From Rheinheimera lutimaris (GTDB lineage Bacteria > Pseudomonadota > Gammaproteobacteria > Enterobacterales > Alteromonadaceae): a stretch of DNA of 64,000 nucleotides. The stretch is taken from positions 105,871 through 169,870 of the forward strand of contig NZ_JABSOD010000007.1 of assembly GCF_013283795.1 (NCBI RefSeq). The letters are read 5' to 3'. The notes under the pieces were generated by a model. It searched no databases and was not told the origin of the DNA. It saw only the letters and a program-made list of their open reading frames with translations. The translations under genes and the position numbers were made by a program. This document shows, piece by piece, positions 1-7,206 of the stretch; the first letter of the stretch is position 1; every line of letters starts with the position of its first letter.

Positions 1-1
1 T

Positions 2-85
2 GCTACCGATGAGGAGCTGGCCGCGCATGAAAGCCGGCTGGATCTGGTGCAGAAAAAAGGGGGCAGTTGCCTGTGGCGAAACTGA
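2..85 (+). CDS. dnaQ: DNA polymerase III epsilon subunit (proofreading exonuclease), C-terminal end only
   Basis: Only the last 27 codons are in the window; the gene runs off the left edge. The visible residues end in LDLVQKKGGSCLWRN, which is nearly the same as the C-terminus of E. coli DnaQ (ending GGSCLWRA). DnaQ is the 3'-5' proofreading exonuclease of the replicative polymerase core, and this C-terminal tail is the part known to contact the alpha subunit. The stop codon TGA lies at 83-85. The next gene probably starts inside it, so the two may be co-transcribed. In E. coli a tRNA-Asp gene also lies beside dnaQ, as here. Confidence 0.9.
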   Translation, partial: ATDEELAAHESRLDLVQKKGGSCLWRN

Positions 86-1524
86 TAAGTTGGTTAGCGG
101 TATTGTTATTCAGCAGTATCGTGGCAGCACAACAAACGGATGCCGGACAAGCTACCACTGAAAAAACCACCACTGCGCAATCAGAGCAGCCGTTGCTGCA
201 CAATGGTTTTGAATTGCTGAGCGATTTGCCGACCAAAAACCAGATCCCGCTGTTTGAAAACCGCTTTCGTATTGATGAGCACGTGGAAGAAATTACTTTG
301 TTGCTGTTTCGCCGGCGTGGCTCTGCGTCAACTGTGCTGGTGCAACCTGATGGCAGCAAGTTGCACTTTAATACAGCAGAGCAAAATAAAATACGCTGGC
401 ACGATGCCAGTAGTTACGATTTGATTGAAATTAAAAATCCGATGCCCGGCCCCTGGCAGGCGATAGGCCGGTTACTACCGGAAAGTCGCATTATGGTGCT
501 GACCGACATTAAACTTGATGTCGACCCACTGCCCACTAACTTAATGGTCGGTGAAACAGTTAAAATTACCGCCCGGCTAACCAACGGCAATGAGCCAATG
601 AATGCGCGTGATTTTCGTGAAGTGCTGATGCTTGAGGTTATCTTTGTCAGTACCAACAATGCAGAGTACGACAACTTTGGCCGTGGTGTGGTGCAGGTGG
701 CGCAGTTTCGTGATGATGGCAAAGGCTATGATGAGCGGGCGCGTGACGGCGTTTTTACCGGCGAGTTCCAACTGCGCTTTGTTTCCGGCGAATGGATCCC
801 GAAATATATAGTACGTACGCCGTTGTACACCCGCGAGGTAGAGCAGCCGCCGGTTGTATTACAAGCTGCGCCTATAGTGGCAGATATTATTGCCGCACCA
901 GCCTTACCTGACGGCCAGCCGGCAGAGCAAGGAAAGCCGCATCAGGTATTGTTTCGTATAACCGACGACAGTATAGATAAAGCAAGCGTGCTGCTGCAGG
1001 GCCGCGTGCGTTACCCTAATGGCGAGGTAGATGAGTTTGCCCTTAATGAGCCGGGCTTAACTGCGCGTGAAGTGATGCTGCATAACCGCGGCCACGGTAG
1101 TTATATTTTGGAGGTGCAAGCCTTTGGGGCCATGCAGGATGGCCGCCAATTTATGCTGAGTTTGCCGGAAACCAGTTTTGTAGTGAAAATGCCGGTGTTT
1201 GAAGCACCGGTGCTGGATGAGCTACCGCAAAGTATTAAAGATGAAATAGCCGCCGAACAGGCAGAACCGGAGCCGGAATTTCCGTGGGGACTGGTGATAG
1301 GCGCTAATTTGCTGATTTTAATTGGTGGTGGCCTGGCTATTTGGTTTGTCATGACAGGGCGCTCTTGGACAGATTTACTGTTTTGGCGCAAAAAGCCGGT
1401 TGCACCAGAGCCTGAGCCAGAAGTAAAGCAATCACAGGAGCCCGGCACAGCGAAAAATAACGCTAATGCACAAAAAAACAACGATATGGATGACATTCTC
1501 GATCTGACCCTGCCGGATGATTAA
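73..1524 (+). CDS. TIGR03503-like envelope protein with one C-terminal membrane anchor
   Basis: About 483 residues. An N-terminal hydrophobic stretch (LISWLAVLLFSSIVAA) looks like a signal peptide. A long beta-rich periplasmic region follows, then one transmembrane segment near residues 405-428 and a charged cytoplasmic tail ending in DILDLTLPDD. This layout and the position beside dnaQ recall the gammaproteobacterial family TIGR03503, whose function is unknown; the assignment is from memory. GTG at 73 is preferred as start because the AGGGGG at 58-63 is then well spaced; TTG at 67 is possible. The start overlaps dnaQ by 13 nt. The region at residues 145-245 resembles an immunoglobulin-like, choice-of-anchor fold, but this is a guess. 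Confidence 0.75.
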   Translation: MAKLISWLAVLLFSSIVAAQQTDAGQATTEKTTTAQSEQPLLHNGFELLSDLPTKNQIPLFENRFRIDEHVEEITLLLFRRRGSASTVLVQPDGSKLHFNTAEQNKIRWHDASSYDLIEIKNPMPGPWQAIGRLLPESRIMVLTDIKLDVDPLPTNLMVGETVKITARLTNGNEPMNARDFREVLMLEVIFVSTNNAEYDNFGRGVVQVAQFRDDGKGYDERARDGVFTGEFQLRFVSGEWIPKYIVRTPLYTREVEQPPVVLQAAPIVADIIAAPALPDGQPAEQGKPHQVLFRITDDSIDKASVLLQGRVRYPNGEVDEFALNEPGLTAREVMLHNRGHGSYILEVQAFGAMQDGRQFMLSLPETSFVVKMPVFEAPVLDELPQSIKDEIAAEQAEPEPEFPWGLVIGANLLILIGGGLAIWFVMTGRSWTDLLFWRKKPVAPEPEPEVKQSQEPGTAKNNANAQKNNDMDDILDLTLPDD

Positions 1525-1552
1525 GGATTAGGCAAAAGCGGCAAAAAAGGTG

Positions 1553-1581
1553 TTGACGGCCTATCGGCTAATCCGTATCAT
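1553..1581 (+). promoter_or_regulatory. Sigma-70 promoter of the tRNA-Asp cluster
   Basis: TTGACG (1553-1558), a 17-bp spacer and TATCAT (1576-1581) form a good sigma-70 promoter. The GC-rich stretch just after the -10 (CCCGCCGC) resembles the discriminator of stringently controlled stable-RNA promoters. It lies about 50 bp before the first tRNA-Asp. Confidence 0.65.
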
Positions 1582-1632
1582 TCCCGCCGCACTGCAGGAT
1601 ACCCAAACGAAATCTTGCAGCGCAATTGGTGC

Positions 1633-1709
1633 GGAGCGGTAGTTCAGTCGGTTAGAATACCGGCCTGTCACGCCGGGGGTCGCGGGTTCGAGTCCCGTCC
1701 GCTCCGCCA
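1633..1709 (+). tRNA. tRNA-Asp (GTC), copy 1
   Basis: 77 nt with encoded CCA. The acceptor stem GGAGCGG/CCGCTCC, a D-arm, the anticodon loop CTGTCAC (anticodon GTC) and a T-arm with GGTTCGAGTCC are all visible. Identical to the four copies that follow. Confidence 0.97.
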
Positions 1710-1725
1710 CTTTTTGATACACACC

Positions 1726-1802
1726 GGAGCGGTAGTTCAGTCGGTTAGAATACCGGCCTGTCACGCCGGGGGTCGCGGGTTCGAGTCCCGTCCGCTCCGC
1801 CA
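1726..1802 (+). tRNA. tRNA-Asp (GTC), copy 2
   Basis: 77 nt, identical to copy 1, anticodon GTC, CCA encoded. It is separated from copy 1 by a 16-nt spacer that recurs between copies 3 and 4. Confidence 0.97.
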
Positions 1803-1856
1803 CTTCAGTAAGTTGCCGTAAGGCAAAAGCCAAAGAGCATAAGCTCACTCCAGCGC

Positions 1857-1933
1857 GGAGCGGTAGTTCAGTCGGTTAGAATACCGGCCTGTCACGCCGG
1901 GGGTCGCGGGTTCGAGTCCCGTCCGCTCCGCCA
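1857..1933 (+). tRNA. tRNA-Asp (GTC), copy 3
   Basis: 77 nt, identical to copy 1, anticodon GTC, CCA encoded. A unique 54-nt spacer separates it from copy 2. Confidence 0.97.
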
Positions 1934-1949
1934 CTTTTTGATACACACC

Positions 1950-2026
1950 GGAGCGGTAGTTCAGTCGGTTAGAATACCGGCCTGTCACGCCGGGGGTCGC
2001 GGGTTCGAGTCCCGTCCGCTCCGCCA
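1950..2026 (+). tRNA. tRNA-Asp (GTC), copy 4
   Basis: 77 nt, identical to copy 1, anticodon GTC, CCA encoded. The spacer before it is the same as between copies 1 and 2, so copies 3-4 look like a duplicated two-gene unit. Confidence 0.97.
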
Positions 2027-2052
2027 CTTTGTGGAAAAAAGCTTCCTGATCC

Positions 2053-2129
2053 GGAGCGGTAGTTCAGTCGGTTAGAATACCGGCCTGTCACGCCGGGGGT
2101 CGCGGGTTCGAGTCCCGTCCGCTCCGCCA
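2053..2129 (+). tRNA. tRNA-Asp (GTC), copy 5
   Basis: 77 nt, identical to copy 1, anticodon GTC, CCA encoded. Last intact copy; a terminator follows 7 nt later. Confidence 0.97.
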
Positions 2130-2136
2130 CTTTATG

Positions 2137-2163
2137 CCAGCATACTGCTGGTTTTTTGTTTTC
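2137..2163 (+). terminator. Rho-independent terminator of the tRNA-Asp cluster
   Basis: Stem CCAGCA/TGCTGG with a 3-nt loop (2137-2151), followed by TTTTTTGTTTT. It directly follows the last intact tRNA-Asp. Confidence 0.85.
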
Positions 2164-2178
2164 TGCAGTATAGTCATT

Positions 2179-2240
2179 GCCGGTAGTTCAGTCGGTTGCT
2201 CTCTGTTAAAAGCTTAACCGTCCTGTTACGCCAAAAGTCA
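2179..2240 (+). pseudogene. Decayed sixth tRNA-Asp copy
   Basis: CGGTAGTTCAGTCGGTT at 2181-2197 exactly matches the 5' and D-arm part of the tRNA-Asp genes. After about 14 extra bases, ACCGTCCTGTTACGCC matches the anticodon arm (intact: ACCGGCCTGTCACGCC). The acceptor stem and T-arm are gone, and the anticodon GTC has become GTT. It lies beyond the terminator and should not be functional. Confidence 0.65.
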
Positions 2241-2342
2241 CAATTTAATGTTAACCTTTATTCCTTTTTCAGGTTTACTTCATTACGTTATTTAAGCTGC
2301 TTGTCTGGAAAAATGGAAACAATACTTCTATTGTTGTAACAC

Positions 2343-2372
2343 TTGTCAATTATTAACAGCTTAAATTAGTAA
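2343..2372 (+). promoter_or_regulatory. Possible promoter of the PAS-GGDEF-EAL gene
   Basis: TTGTCA (2343-2348), an 18-bp spacer and TAGTAA (2367-2372) lie in the AT-rich region 40 bp before the start codon. This is a weak match, given as the best candidate in the 2164-2411 gap. No riboswitch-like structure was recognised there. Confidence 0.3.
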
Positions 2373-2411
2373 TTTATTGTATGGGCTGCTAACAACAAGG
2401 TTACGCCGCGT

Positions 2412-4856
2412 ATGGATACATTTGAGCTGAGCCGGTTGCAGGATGCTATTGTACATTCTGCTGTCGATGCCATTATTGTGATAGACCAGCAGGGCTTAAT
2501 TTGTGTTTTTTCGCCATCGGCAGAAACACTGTTTGGCTATGCTGCGGCTGAGTGTGTTGGCCAAAATGTACGTATGTTAATGCCGGAGCCGTTTCATAGT
2601 GAGCATGATGGTTATCTGGCTAATTATGTACAGCATGGCATGGACGCTAAAATTATTGGTTCGGGCCGTGATGTGCAGGGCAAGCGCAAAGATAACAGTG
2701 TTTTTCCGATGCATTTGTCCGTGGGGGAAGCTAAAGCCGGCAACAAGCGTTATTTTGTCGGCATTTGTCATGACTTGTCAGCTTATCAGGCCAGTGTAAA
2801 AGCGCATTTAAATTTGCAATCAATGCAGAATGCGCTGCTGGAGGCGGCGGTAGACGGCATAATCTCTATTGACGAATGGGGTGTTGTACAAACCTTCAAC
2901 CGTGGTGCTGAATTGTTGTTCGGTTATAACAAACAAGAGGTTATCGGTAATAACGTCAGTATGTTGATGACAGCAACGCATGCTACGCAGCACGATAGCT
3001 ATCTGCATAATTACAAAAGCGGTGGTAAGGCCAAAATTATCGGTATTGGCCGTGATGTGCAGGCAAGACGCAAGGACGGCAGTGTATTTCCGATGCATTT
3101 ATCGGTTGGTGAGGCCCGTTCAGAAACGGGTCGGTTATTTGTTGGCGTATGCCATGATTTGTCGGAATTTAAAGCGGTGTTACAGCGGCTTATATCTGCT
3201 GAGCAACGTTATCGCGATATTGTACAAAATCAAAAAGAATTTATTTGCCGGTTAAGTAAAAACTCCAGGCTTACTTTCGTTAACAATGCCTTTTGCCGCC
3301 AGTTAAACCAGCAGCTGTTTCAGATGCTGGGTATTTCTGTTTTTGAATTTATCCACGCTGATGAACGTCACAACGTGGAAGCCTTGTTGACGCAGCTACG
3401 CCAGGCCGGTGAGGGCCATACTGTGTCATTGTCAGTGCGTATGCTGGGGCCTGAAAATGCGGTGCACTGGGTAGACTGGACCTTTAGCAGCCTGGCCGGT
3501 ACTGCAGAGTCGGGCGATGAAATTCAGGGCGTGGGCATAGACATTACCGAACAGGTGAAAGCGAAGAATCACGCTAAGTTTCTGACCAGCTTTGATGCCT
3601 TAACCGGCTTATTGAATAAAGAAGGTTTATTAGAGCAGTTCAGCCGCCGCGCTGATCAGAGCCTGGCCATGGCGGTGTTGTTTATCGATTGTCACCGGTT
3701 TCGGCTGATTAATGAAAAATATGGCTATGAGTTCGGCGATTTAATGCTGATAGAAGCGGCACACCGGTTGCAAAGTTTATTGCCGCAGGAAGCCGTGGCA
3801 TGCCGGCCCGGGGCTGACGATTTTATCGTGCTGTTACCCTTAGCTAACCGGATTGATTTACTGCCTTTTGTTTATCAACTTATTGAGAACTGTACCGAGC
3901 CTTATTGGTTGGCGCAGGAAAAAATTTCGCCGTCAATCTGTGTTGGCATCAGTGTGTACCCTGACGACGCCGGCGATTTAGCGATACTGATCCAGCAAGC
4001 AGAGTCTGCGATGTTTGACGCTAAGCATCAGGCGTTGCCGCTGCGTTTATATCATGCTGATATTCATGATGCGCTAACCCGGCGGTTAGAGATTGAACAA
4101 GGCCTGCGCCGCGCGCTGGAGCAAGACTTGTTAACTGTAGTGTTGCAACCCAAGTATCACTTACTCAGTCAGCAGCTTACCGGCTATGAGGCGCTGTTAC
4201 GCTGGCATGATGCGGCACTGGGCACTGTTGCGCCGGACACCTTTGTGCCTATTGCTGAGGCGGTGAATCTGGGGAAAAAGCTGGATTGTTGGGTATTAAA
4301 AACGGTGTTGCGGCAAATCAGCTTATGGTGTGAAAGTGGCTTGCAGCCTTTGCCGGTAGCGGTAAATATTACCGCTAAGCATTTTTCCGATCCGGCGCTT
4401 TACGAATACATTCAAAGCAAACTTAGCTTACTGGCGTTGCCGGCGGACTGTTTGCAACTGGAAATTACCGAAGGCGTGGCGATGGATAACGCTCCGGCCA
4501 TTCTGGAAAATCTCAATGCGTTTCGTAGTGTCGGCATTAAAGTGGCCATTGATGATTTTGGCACCGGTTATTCGTCATTATCCTATCTGACGTCTTTACC
4601 GATTGATTATATAAAAATAGACAAAGCCTTTGTGCAAGCATTGGATAAAGGCCATAACCTGAGTTTGGTAAAGGCCATGTTAGCAATGGCACAGGCAATA
4701 GACGTCTCTGTTATTGCTGAGGGCATAGAAAGCGCAGAGCAACAGGCTTTGCTGGCGCAGTTAGGCTGTGAATTTGGTCAGGGCTATTTTTATGCTGAGC
4801 CAGCTAGTTTATCTGAGACTGAACAACAATTGCTGGATGTTCATAACGCCGGATAA
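2412..4856 (+). CDS. Tandem FixL-type PAS, PAS, GGDEF (degenerate), EAL protein: probable gas-sensing c-di-GMP phosphodiesterase
   Basis: 814 residues with no membrane segment. PAS1 (about 8-125) and PAS2 (about 135-250) both resemble the heme PAS domain of FixL: SEHDGYL with His65 and GSGRDV with Arg86, then TQHDSYL with His194 and GIGRDV with Arg214. These match the proximal heme histidine and the ligand-contacting arginine of FixL. A third PAS (about 262-385) lacks these residues. The GGDEF domain has PGADDF in place of GGDEF, so cyclase activity is unlikely. The EAL domain keeps EALLRW, VNITAKH, LEITEG, DDFGTGYSS, IKID, AEGIE and QGYF, that is, all catalytic positions. Inferred role: O2- or NO-responsive breakdown of c-di-GMP. 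It is transcribed alone, upstream of the signalling operons. Confidence 0.88.
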   Translation: MDTFELSRLQDAIVHSAVDAIIVIDQQGLICVFSPSAETLFGYAAAECVGQNVRMLMPEPFHSEHDGYLANYVQHGMDAKIIGSGRDVQGKRKDNSVFPMHLSVGEAKAGNKRYFVGICHDLSAYQASVKAHLNLQSMQNALLEAAVDGIISIDEWGVVQTFNRGAELLFGYNKQEVIGNNVSMLMTATHATQHDSYLHNYKSGGKAKIIGIGRDVQARRKDGSVFPMHLSVGEARSETGRLFVGVCHDLSEFKAVLQRLISAEQRYRDIVQNQKEFICRLSKNSRLTFVNNAFCRQLNQQLFQMLGISVFEFIHADERHNVEALLTQLRQAGEGHTVSLSVRMLGPENAVHWVDWTFSSLAGTAESGDEIQGVGIDITEQVKAKNHAKFLTSFDALTGLLNKEGLLEQFSRRADQSLAMAVLFIDCHRFRLINEKYGYEFGDLMLIEAAHRLQSLLPQEAVACRPGADDFIVLLPLANRIDLLPFVYQLIENCTEPYWLAQEKISPSICVGISVYPDDAGDLAILIQQAESAMFDAKHQALPLRLYHADIHDALTRRLEIEQGLRRALEQDLLTVVLQPKYHLLSQQLTGYEALLRWHDAALGTVAPDTFVPIAEAVNLGKKLDCWVLKTVLRQISLWCESGLQPLPVAVNITAKHFSDPALYEYIQSKLSLLALPADCLQLEITEGVAMDNAPAILENLNAFRSVGIKVAIDDFGTGYSSLSYLTSLPIDYIKIDKAFVQALDKGHNLSLVKAMLAMAQAIDVSVIAEGIESAEQQALLAQLGCEFGQGYFYAEPASLSETEQQLLDVHNAG

Positions 4857-4889
4857 TGTCTCAACTTAATCTTTTTCTTTGCACTAAGG

Positions 4890-4918
4890 TTGACGTTTTC
4901 AAATTTACCACTACTATA
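4890..4918 (+). promoter_or_regulatory. Promoter of the REC-CheC-kinase operon
   Basis: TTGACG (4890-4895), a 17-bp spacer and ACTATA (4913-4918); TATAAG two bases later is an alternative -10. The palindrome at 4922-4936 lies directly downstream and would cover the transcription start. Confidence 0.5.
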
Positions 4919-4936
4919 AGACAAATGAGACATTTG
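4916..4936 (+). promoter_or_regulatory. Operator-like palindrome sharing a 12-mer with the promoter region at 14147-14158
   Basis: CAAATG-AGA-CATTTG (4922-4936) is a perfect inverted repeat just after the -10 element. It overlaps ATAAGACAAATG (4916-4927), which recurs exactly, on the other strand, at 14147-14158 between the divergent operons of the same island. A repressor site used by the HTH response regulator of the island is plausible but not shown. Confidence 0.45.
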
Positions 4937-4952
4937 CCTTTTGGAGTCAATG

Positions 4953-5318
4953 ATGCCAATTCCTGTAACGATTGCCGACGACTCACTAATGTCACGAAAA
5001 GCGGTAAAGCGAGCGCTTCCGCCTGAGTGGGATGTGGATATTACTGAAGCCTGTAATGGGAAAGAGGCATTGTTAGCTGTTGAATCAGGAAAAGCTGAGG
5101 TGTTATTTCTGGATTTAACTATGCCGGAACTTGATGGCTTTGGTGTGTTGAAGTATCTGCATGAGCATCACGCAAAAACGATCGTTATCGTTATCAGTGC
5201 GGATATTCAACCTGAGGCAAAGCGGCTCGTTGATTCATTAGGCGCATTCAGATTTTTGCATAAACCACTTCAGGCAGAGCAGTTACGGGAAACTTTGTTT
5301 GAAGTGGGGTTAATATGA
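4953..5318 (+). CDS. Single-domain (CheY-like) response regulator
   Basis: About 121 residues forming one receiver domain. The acidic pair follows IA (ADD), the phospho-acceptor Asp lies in LFLDLTMPELDG and the conserved Lys in LHKPL. There is no output domain, so it should act by protein-protein contact, or as a phosphate sink or shuttle. ATG 4953 is chosen because GGAG (4943-4946) is then 6 nt away; ATG 4950 is also in frame. The stop overlaps the start of the CheC-like gene (ATGA), so the pair is translationally coupled. This suggests that the CheC-like protein dephosphorylates this regulator. Confidence 0.88.
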   Translation: MPIPVTIADDSLMSRKAVKRALPPEWDVDITEACNGKEALLAVESGKAEVLFLDLTMPELDGFGVLKYLHEHHAKTIVIVISADIQPEAKRLVDSLGAFRFLHKPLQAEQLRETLFEVGLI

Positions 5319-5890
5319 ACACTTTATTGTCAGAAGATCAGCGTGATGCTTTGCAAGAGCTGATGAATATCTCGATGGGGCAAGCGGCTAATGCACTGGC
5401 CCGGTTAGTTGGTGCAAAAGTTACGCTGTCGATACCACGAATTGTATCTGTTACTCCCTTACAATTTGCCGAAATGCTGAATGACACAGATGTTTGGTAT
5501 ACCCGGCAATCTTTCCTGGGGCATATCCGCGGCGAAGTACTCACGGTGCTGTCTAAAACGGGTTGCGACTCCATCGGCGAACTGATGGATTACGAAGTGC
5601 CACTGGACCATGATGCGCTTAGCGAGTTGTTGCTTGAGCTGGCTAATATTCTGGCCGGTGCGTGTTTGTCGGGTTTTACAGAGCAATTGGCGTTAAACGC
5701 AAAGTTAAGCATGCCTACGCTGTTTTTCCCGGAAAATCAGCAAACTGTGCATGTGCACTGGGCCAGCACACTGATGATGGAAGTCGAGTTTAAAGTGGAA
5801 GCCAGTCAGTTCGACTCCAGAGTAGTGATATGTCTGGAGGATATTGCTGTTGACACACTGTTGCAGGCGTTAAACCGGTTACTGGAGTAG
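5315..5890 (+). CDS. CheC-like phosphatase of a response regulator
   Basis: 191 residues. Two copies of the CheC/CheX/FliY active-site pattern ExxN are present: ELMNISMGQAANAL (Glu15, Asn18) and ELANILAGA (Glu108, Asn111). In this family these residues position the water that hydrolyses the aspartyl phosphate of a CheY-type receiver. Both sites look intact, as in CheC. The start overlaps the upstream receiver gene by 4 nt and the kinase gene follows after 2 nt, so kinase, receiver and phosphatase form a compact module. No CheA, CheW or flagellar genes are nearby, so the target is probably not classical chemotaxis. Confidence 0.82.
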   Translation: MNTLLSEDQRDALQELMNISMGQAANALARLVGAKVTLSIPRIVSVTPLQFAEMLNDTDVWYTRQSFLGHIRGEVLTVLSKTGCDSIGELMDYEVPLDHDALSELLLELANILAGACLSGFTEQLALNAKLSMPTLFFPENQQTVHVHWASTLMMEVEFKVEASQFDSRVVICLEDIAVDTLLQALNRLLE

Positions 5891-5892
5891 TT

Positions 5893-7203
5893 ATGCAGAA
5901 CACATCCTTATTGAGTAAACTTGTATCGCGTTTGCCACTGGGGATCTGTATTGTTGATCAGAGTTATAAAATATTATTTTGGAACGATTTTTTTACTGAC
6001 CGTTTGGGTATTTTGCAACAAGACATGTCATTACCTAATTTACTTGAGTTATTCCCTCACGAAGCACGCTTTTTGAAAAAAAAAATTAACAGCGTGTTTG
6101 TTTTGAATAATGCCAGTTTTTCGTATTGGGAACATCGTCCCCACGTATTTCAGTTTCGTAGTAGCCGCCCGATAACCGGCGAAGAAACACTGATGTTTCA
6201 GAATATTGAGTTTTTTCCGCTGGATGTTGAAGCGCAGCAGGTTAATACAGTCTGTATGGTGGTACAAGATGTCACTGAGCTTGCCAGCTATTATCAGGCA
6301 CAAAAAAAACTGTCCGGGCAGCTTGAGCAAGAACATGCAGAGTTAATGAAGTTAAATTCCAAACTTGAAGCAGCACAGAATCAGTTACTGCAATCAGAAA
6401 AAATGGCGGCAATCGGCCAGTTGGCTGCGGGGGTAGCACACGAAATAAATAACCCGGTTGGTTTTGTTAGTTCTAATTTGCAAAGCCTGCAGGACTACAA
6501 TACTAAGTTATTTAAACTGGTGCAGTTTTACCAAAAATTGTTCGCCAAAATTAACCATCCAACCTACCAGACGCTAGAGCAAGATATGCTTAAACGTCAA
6601 CAGTTTGCCTTTATCAGCACTGATTTGCCTGAACTGCTGCATGAGTCAATTGAAGGGCTTGAACGGGTCGCTGCTATTGTAAAAAATCTTAAGGCTTTTT
6701 CGCATGTCGATAGCAGTGAGTGGCAGTATGCCAATATTATAGATGGCCTGGAGAATACGCTAAAAATTGCGGCAAACCAGATCAAGTATAAAGCAGAAAT
6801 ACATCGGAATTACCAGCCAAATTTGCCTGAACTGTACTGCCAACCAATGCAGCTAAATCAAGTGTTTTTAAATTTGTTGGTTAATGCCGCTCAGGCGATT
6901 GAAGATAAAGGCGATATTTATATTGATGTGGCGGCAACTGAGTCCGCTATTACCATCGCGATTAAAGATACCGGCGTTGGTATTGAGAAAAAACACCTGC
7001 AAAAAATATTTGAGCCCTTCTTTACCACTAAGCCGGTAGGAACGGGCACGGGCCTGGGATTGTCTTTGTCGTACAGTATATTGCAGAAGCACAAAGCTAG
7101 CTTATCGGTAAAGAGTGAGCCGGGCAAAGGCAGCTGCTTTACTATTACGTTGCCTATATTAGCTACTGAGCAGTTATCGGAATCACCGGTATCAAAAAAT
7201 TGA
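5893..7203 (+). CDS. PAS-domain sensor histidine kinase (soluble)
   Basis: 436 residues. An N-terminal PAS domain (about 1-130) is followed by a coiled coil, a HisKA domain with the phospho-acceptor in GQLAAGVAHEINNPVGF (His near residue 183), and a HATPase domain with the N box (NLLVNAAQAI), G1 box (DTGVGI), FEPFFTTK and G2 box (GTGLGLSLS). No transmembrane segment is visible. It closes the receiver-CheC-kinase operon and resembles the kinase at 10232-11617, so it may phosphorylate the same regulators. It ends 3 nt from the stop of the convergent hybrid kinase gene. Confidence 0.9.
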   Translation: MQNTSLLSKLVSRLPLGICIVDQSYKILFWNDFFTDRLGILQQDMSLPNLLELFPHEARFLKKKINSVFVLNNASFSYWEHRPHVFQFRSSRPITGEETLMFQNIEFFPLDVEAQQVNTVCMVVQDVTELASYYQAQKKLSGQLEQEHAELMKLNSKLEAAQNQLLQSEKMAAIGQLAAGVAHEINNPVGFVSSNLQSLQDYNTKLFKLVQFYQKLFAKINHPTYQTLEQDMLKRQQFAFISTDLPELLHESIEGLERVAAIVKNLKAFSHVDSSEWQYANIIDGLENTLKIAANQIKYKAEIHRNYQPNLPELYCQPMQLNQVFLNLLVNAAQAIEDKGDIYIDVAATESAITIAIKDTGVGIEKKHLQKIFEPFFTTKPVGTGTGLGLSLSYSILQKHKASLSVKSEPGKGSCFTITLPILATEQLSESPVSKN

Positions 7204-7206
7204 TAA

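Noticed and set aside
1615..1821. Small open frames on both strands over the tRNA-Asp genes
   Set aside because: They are frames within the repeated tRNA genes and have no start signals.
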